From assembly GCA_019693395.1 (NCBI GenBank), contig JAAMXP010003835.1:1-22786 (forward strand): a stretch of 22,786 bases of DNA. The letters are read 5' to 3'. Under the pieces are notes generated by a model. The model was not told the DNA's origin. It did no database searches and was given only the letters and a program-made list of their open reading frames with translations. Shown one piece after another: positions 19,464-22,786 of this stretch. Numbering within the stretch: position 1 is the first letter of the stretch; each line of letters opens with the position of its first letter. This DNA is from Ettlia oleoabundans. Taxonomy: Eukaryota > Chlorophyta > Chlorophyceae > Chlamydomonadales. A program made the position numbers and the translations under genes.

Positions 19464-19773
19464 TGATGTTGGTACCAATGGCGGCTGCAAGTGGTGCTTC
19501 CAGGCTCGCCACCAAAATGCGGCCAGAACGTGTGTGAGGCCCAAATGCGGCACGCAGGGGGTACAATGAGGAATACCGATGTTGTCGAAAACATCGGTAG
19601 TCTGAACCTGACTCTTGACAGTCTTTGCGCTGATGTTTGCCACGCTGGCTCGGGAGGGGCAGCCTAGGGATTCCTGGGTGCCCTGCACGCACCTTCACGT
19701 TCAGTGTCTCTGCAAGTGCCGAACGTGTGCCTGACAGGCTGGTAGGCCAAACCCCGGTACCCATGCCAGCAGC
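19464..19773. promoter_or_regulatory. Divergent promoter between the DUF2358-type and LTO1 genes
   Basis: 310 bp separate the two predicted start codons, so both promoters and 5' UTRs must lie here. It contains the perfect inverted repeat at 19574-19599. An out-of-frame ATG at 19763, 11 bases before the LTO1 start, could act as an upstream start. No TATA box is evident. Confidence 0.6.
19574..19599. repeat. Perfect inverted repeat, 10-bp arms, 6-bp loop
   Basis: TACCGATGTT, spacer GTCGAA, then AACATCGGTA. The two arms are exact reverse complements. It lies in the middle of the 310-bp divergent promoter. It could be a binding site for a dimeric transcription factor, or a hairpin in the 5' UTR of either gene. 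Confidence 0.85.
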
Positions 19774-21032
19774 ATGGCCGACATCTTCGACTCTGCAGTG
19801 AACCTGGAAGAGCAGCACATCCGCGAAGGTTACGAGGAGGGCTGCAGGTTCGTGCTACGACCTCACTAGATATGCTAATAATGCTCCAAGGTCTCCCCCG
19901 CCTGCCGCCAACAGTGACGCCCTGCCACCGTGCTGCCGCAGGGATGGCCGACGCATTGGGCGTGCAGAAGGCAAGGCTCTGGGTCTGCAAAAGGGATTTG
20001 ACCTGGGACATGAGGTGGGATATTACTCCGGCTGCTGCCAGCTGTGGCGCCAGCTACAATCGCAAGACCCGCAGCTTCTCAGGTGCGGCCCTCCAGCCCT
20101 CTCTTTTATCATGTCAGCCAGACCCGTTTTCCTGCCAGCCAGGCACCTTGCATGTTTGTGCCTTTTATTGTGGTGTACTTTATGAGCTACATGCAGTTGC
20201 TTTGGCGTGCTGCTGCTGGTGCGACTGTGCTCGGCTTGCCAGAAGCACTCAGCCGGCCTCTCACGTCGCGCTGTGCGCTTCCCCACCCTGCACACCTTGC
20301 AGCCAACGGGTAGACAAGGGAATCGCCGCATTGGAGGACATGGTGCGAGCATTCCCCTTGGACGACCCACAGGTGTGCCAGTGCCAGGAGTGACAACGTT
20401 GGCTGCGACAGGCTGCCTCGTGATGTCAACATCAGACTCCTCAATGTAACCTTTGTGAAGCATGGTCGATGAACAGTTACAACTAATGAGAGTTGTACAG
20501 CTGGGCAAGGCGGAAGCTGTGGTGCAGCATTTTCGGCTGAACAACGTCCAACACCACTCAGCTTTATCTGCCAACCCTCAACTCACACCCATGCTGTACT
20601 GCAGGACGAGCGGCTGCAGGAGATGATGGATGGCATGAGGGGCAAATTTAAAGCGCTGGTAGCCATGATGGGCCTGCAGGCAAAGCAATGCACCTAGGTT
20701 TTATCCATGGCAAATATGTGCATTTGAGGGCAATTCTTGAGTTGAATCCATGACTTGTTGCCTGGCCGACTGATCGGATCAGCCATATGCAGCAGGCGAG
20801 ATGCAGCAGGCAAACTGCGCTGGGCACTGTGTGTTTGCTCCCATGTAACCTTGCACTGGAGCATTCCTGCAGCCAAACACTGCCCTACACACCTGGCGTG
20901 GCATTGACACATTAATGTTCAGCCGTGCTGCTCATGCGCCTGGTTCCCTACATGCCGCAGGAAGCCTACATGCCACCAGGGTTGGAGCAGGGTGATGGCG
21001 CCAGCAGCGGTGCTGGCAATCTCCAGTTTTGA
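19774..21032 (+). CDS. LTO1: LTO1/ORAOV1 homologue (deca-GX3 Fe-S adaptor)
   Basis: Five exons: 19774-19847, 19942-20082, 20303-20372, 20605-20679 and 20961-21032; 432 nt, 143 residues (human 137). LTO1 and its partner YAE1 link the cytosolic iron-sulfur targeting complex to ABCE1/Rli1, the ribosome-recycling ATPase. The start MADIFDSAVNLEEQHIREGY matches the family. Ten glycines at exactly four-residue spacing (Gly19 to Gly55) form the deca-GX3 motif. KGIAALEDMVRAFPLDDPQ and MRGKFKALVAMMGLQ follow as in human LTO1. The last exon ends ...GNLQF, comparable with the aromatic C-terminal targeting tail of LTO1 (human ends LSF). Reaching it needs a GC donor after residue 120 (CTGCAG|GCAAAG); without splicing the frame stops at 20697 as a 125-residue form lacking the tail. 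It shares a divergent promoter with the DUF2358-type gene. Confidence 0.9.
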
Positions 21033-21125
21033 CCGCCTGTTTGTTGTGCACTCTGCTTCAAAGTTTAATTTCGCTTTTCAAGGTTAATGGTCGCTTGTCA
21101 CCAGCCTACACTGCTCATGAATTGC

Positions 21126-21130
21126 TTACA
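21126..21130 (-). terminator. Candidate TGTAA poly(A) signal of the exonuclease gene
   Basis: TTACA on the + strand reads TGTAA on the coding strand, about 235 nt past the exonuclease stop at 21365. It lies inside the predicted LTO1 3' UTR, which runs the other way. Confidence 0.4.
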
Positions 21131-21242
21131 CTTGTTGTCGCTCCGCTAACCTGCATCTTGCACCAGCCAACCAAACATGTCGCACACTATCACTTGCTAG
21201 CCATCAACGTCGACGTGCTGCAATACCATTTCTGGATGTGAT

Positions 21243-21247
21243 TGTAA
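21243..21247 (+). terminator. Candidate TGTAA poly(A) signal of LTO1
   Basis: TGTAA on the coding strand about 210 nt past the LTO1 stop (TGA 21030-21032). Position and distance suit a green-algal poly(A) signal. Confidence 0.5.
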
Positions 21248-21364
21248 GGGCCCCCATCGCAACAGCAGCACAGCACTAAGCCCAGGCGGTTGGGCACCCA
21301 CCTTGCCACCCCAGGGGACAGACATCAAAGTGCCAAGCCACGGGTGTGCGCCGATGGGCATTAT

Positions 21365-22718
21365 TCAGGCAGTAGGTCGCAGTTTCCTTCCTGCACGCAC
21401 ACACACCTGGCCCAACCTACTCCCGCAGACAGCACACCACGCAACGATCCTGCCGTGACTCCAATCCATCAGCCTGTTGTACATTCGATCAATCAGCACA
21501 GCATCCAGAGCTGCGAATTCAATCTGTTCAGGTGAGAGGGAGGTGGATACCTGTAGCACATGCACAGACTAAGGATGGGGTGCATCGCCACTGAATTGCA
21601 CCGCGTTTTGCGTCTTTCCCCTGCCTATCAGCTTCCCAGCCAACTGCAGGAAAGGCTGCGAGTGGCTGCCAGCAGCGTATGCTGTGCCTATGCTGGCCAG
21701 TCTCAGCTGGTTGCCTTGTTTGAAAGTGCAGCGCACCGTTTCAAGTTTTCCAAACTCAAAACCCAGCACGCGATTGCACAGCGATGGCAGGCCTCTGCTG
21801 GGTGGGTATCCGAGTATCACAGCAAGCTGCAGGCAACGGGTCCCTTACCAACACCACCAAGTAAAACCCAAGGGTAGAGGGGCACCAAATGTCACGGGTA
21901 AACTTGTTTAGCAAAGGTAGCTGCCAACTGGTTTTGCGCCATGCCGTCCACATGACAACTCGGGTTACCATAACTGCTAGGTGAGCACTATTTTCACACA
22001 TGCAGTGGCTCACCGCATGGAGATCCCGCAGAGAAAAGAACAAGTGTGAGCCTGTCCCAAGGGTGCCCATCATCATGGACTCATCGCTTGTATGCCAGCG
22101 GTATGCCACACACTGTAAGCTGACATCGCTGCGTGGCAGTTTGCACCAAGGGTTCCATTTGCGATCAGTAAGTGGGCAGCTGGTGACACTGTTTTGGCAC
22201 CGAACTGTAGTGTGGCAATGTCGCAGGCAACAGGAGTGTAAGCCGTGGCTGACAGCTGATAATCTGCGTGAATGGCTTCAGCAGCTGGGTTGCGGCAGTT
22301 GCAAATTTTGTGGGTTTCACGACACTAGATTCAAGGGGACCAAAATAACAGGCGCACGAGGCTATGGGCAGGCGTTTTCGTCGAAAAATTACCCATGGGC
22401 CACTCACCCACTCACCTGAGCAAGGCCTGGAGCGCTTCCGGCAGCTGGAACCTTATCCGACTAAATCGCACCAGCACAGCCCCGTCAGGAGTGGCCAACT
22501 GCATGAGGGCTACGGAAGTGGGCCCAGGCACCGCGTGGCGGGGCGGGGTAGCTGGCGCCAGCCGGCGGGCCGCCACTCAGGTCAACACCCACGAAGTTGG
22601 AGCCATAGCTGTTTTTCAGGAGGCTCGCTCTAAGGGCGCTCAGCGCTGCAGGCAGCTGGGTTTCCTTCTCCACCGCTAGCACACGCACTCTTCCTGCACC
22701 TAAGAAGGCCACATACAC
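21365..22718 (-). CDS. DEDD-type 3'-5' exonuclease domain protein (WRN-exonuclease-like), possibly broken or misassembled
   Basis: Exons: about 22416-22718, then 22254-22324, 22014-22051, 21737-21826 and 21365-21550; the later junctions keep phase. Upstream exons may lie beyond the right edge. Family features: RVRVLAVEKETQLPAALSAL and NFVGVDL lead to the first catalytic motif, then VALMQLATPDGAVLVRFSRI, SLRDLHALAVILG (second Asp), GLPSLCNRVLGFEFGKLE, and SPEQIEFAALDAVLIDRMY (third motif). WRN-like exonucleases remove nucleotides from 3' ends in DNA or RNA metabolism. Two problems are visible. The expected DLEWRP is split by a one-base frame change near 22576-22580, with a second change needed before 22512. 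The third motif has Phe where DEDDy enzymes have Tyr. A 67-nt intron would restore the frame but delete the catalytic Glu. The extreme 5' boundary is uncertain. Confidence 0.6.
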
Positions 22719-22786
22719 CTTTGTGGCAGTTTTTCAATGCTGGAAAGCAGCTGCAGGCTACGAGCTTCACAGAGCGGGCGGGGGGG

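Noticed and set aside
19195..19818. 207-residue minus-strand frame across the divergent promoter
   Set aside because: It overlaps the LTO1 start, begins at a non-ATG codon and has no family resemblance; only its lower part coincides with the uncertain first exon.
20680..20697. TAG at 20695-20697 as the normal end of LTO1
   Set aside because: A downstream in-frame exon ends in LQF and restores family length, so the 125-residue form is treated as an alternative only.
22150..22320. Frame reading NPAAEAIHADYQLSATAY next to the exonuclease exon
   Set aside because: It looked exonuclease-like, but its splice phase does not fit. The neighbouring frame (VVKPTKFATAATQLLKPF) joins both flanking exons in phase.
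1..22786. tRNA, rRNA, CRISPR arrays, transposons
   Set aside because: No T-loop/B-box-like signature, no regularly spaced repeats, no transposase or reverse transcriptase frames, and no long terminal repeats were seen.

Overview
The window looks like nuclear DNA of a chlorophyte green alga. The genes are intron-dense, with short exons and introns of roughly 40-350 bp. Introns are mostly GT-AG with a few GC-AG. TGTAA-type poly(A) signals occur downstream of several stops, the DNA is moderately GC-rich, and nearly every recognisable protein is a eukaryotic family shared with plants or animals. I cannot name the genus. There is no sign of a mobile element, virus, CRISPR array, rRNA or tRNA. Exon models were built by eye from splice sites, reading phase and family resemblance; no search was run.

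Layout, left to right: (1) 30-2832 (-), N-terminal part of an importin-7/8 (SAD2-like) nuclear import receptor that runs off the left edge. (2) 3485-5312 (-), ACD11/CPTP-like ceramide-1-phosphate transfer protein. (3) 6137-7410 (-), a second GLTP-fold protein closer to classical glycolipid transfer protein, so two GLTP-fold genes lie in tandem. (4) 7786-8600 (-), small protein with a cytidine-deaminase-like zinc motif that seems to lack the catalytic glutamate. (5) 8948-11934 (-), PUB-domain protein with a ZZ-like zinc finger. (6) 11987-12470 (-), possible small two-exon gene, faintly Alba-like. (7) 12587-13923 (+), UBTD/DC-UbP-type protein with an N-myristoylation signal and no ubiquitin-like domain. 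(8) 14694-16558 (-), secreted SGNH (GDSL) hydrolase with an acidic Ser/Asp linker. (9) 17766-19463 (-), probable plastid NTF2-like/DUF2358-type protein with two C-terminal membrane helices. (10) 19774-21032 (+), LTO1/ORAOV1 homologue with a perfect deca-GX3 motif. (11) 21365-22718 (-), DEDD 3'-5' exonuclease-domain protein with apparent frameshifts at its first catalytic motif.

Functional links: the two GLTP-fold genes suggest a local sphingolipid/glycolipid transfer pair. The PUB and UBTD genes, both from ubiquitin/p97-related families, are arranged head to head. The DUF2358-type and LTO1 genes share a 310-bp divergent promoter that carries a perfect 10-bp inverted repeat. LTO1 and the exonuclease gene are tail to tail, probably with overlapping 3' UTRs. 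One 15-base run of N lies in an intron.
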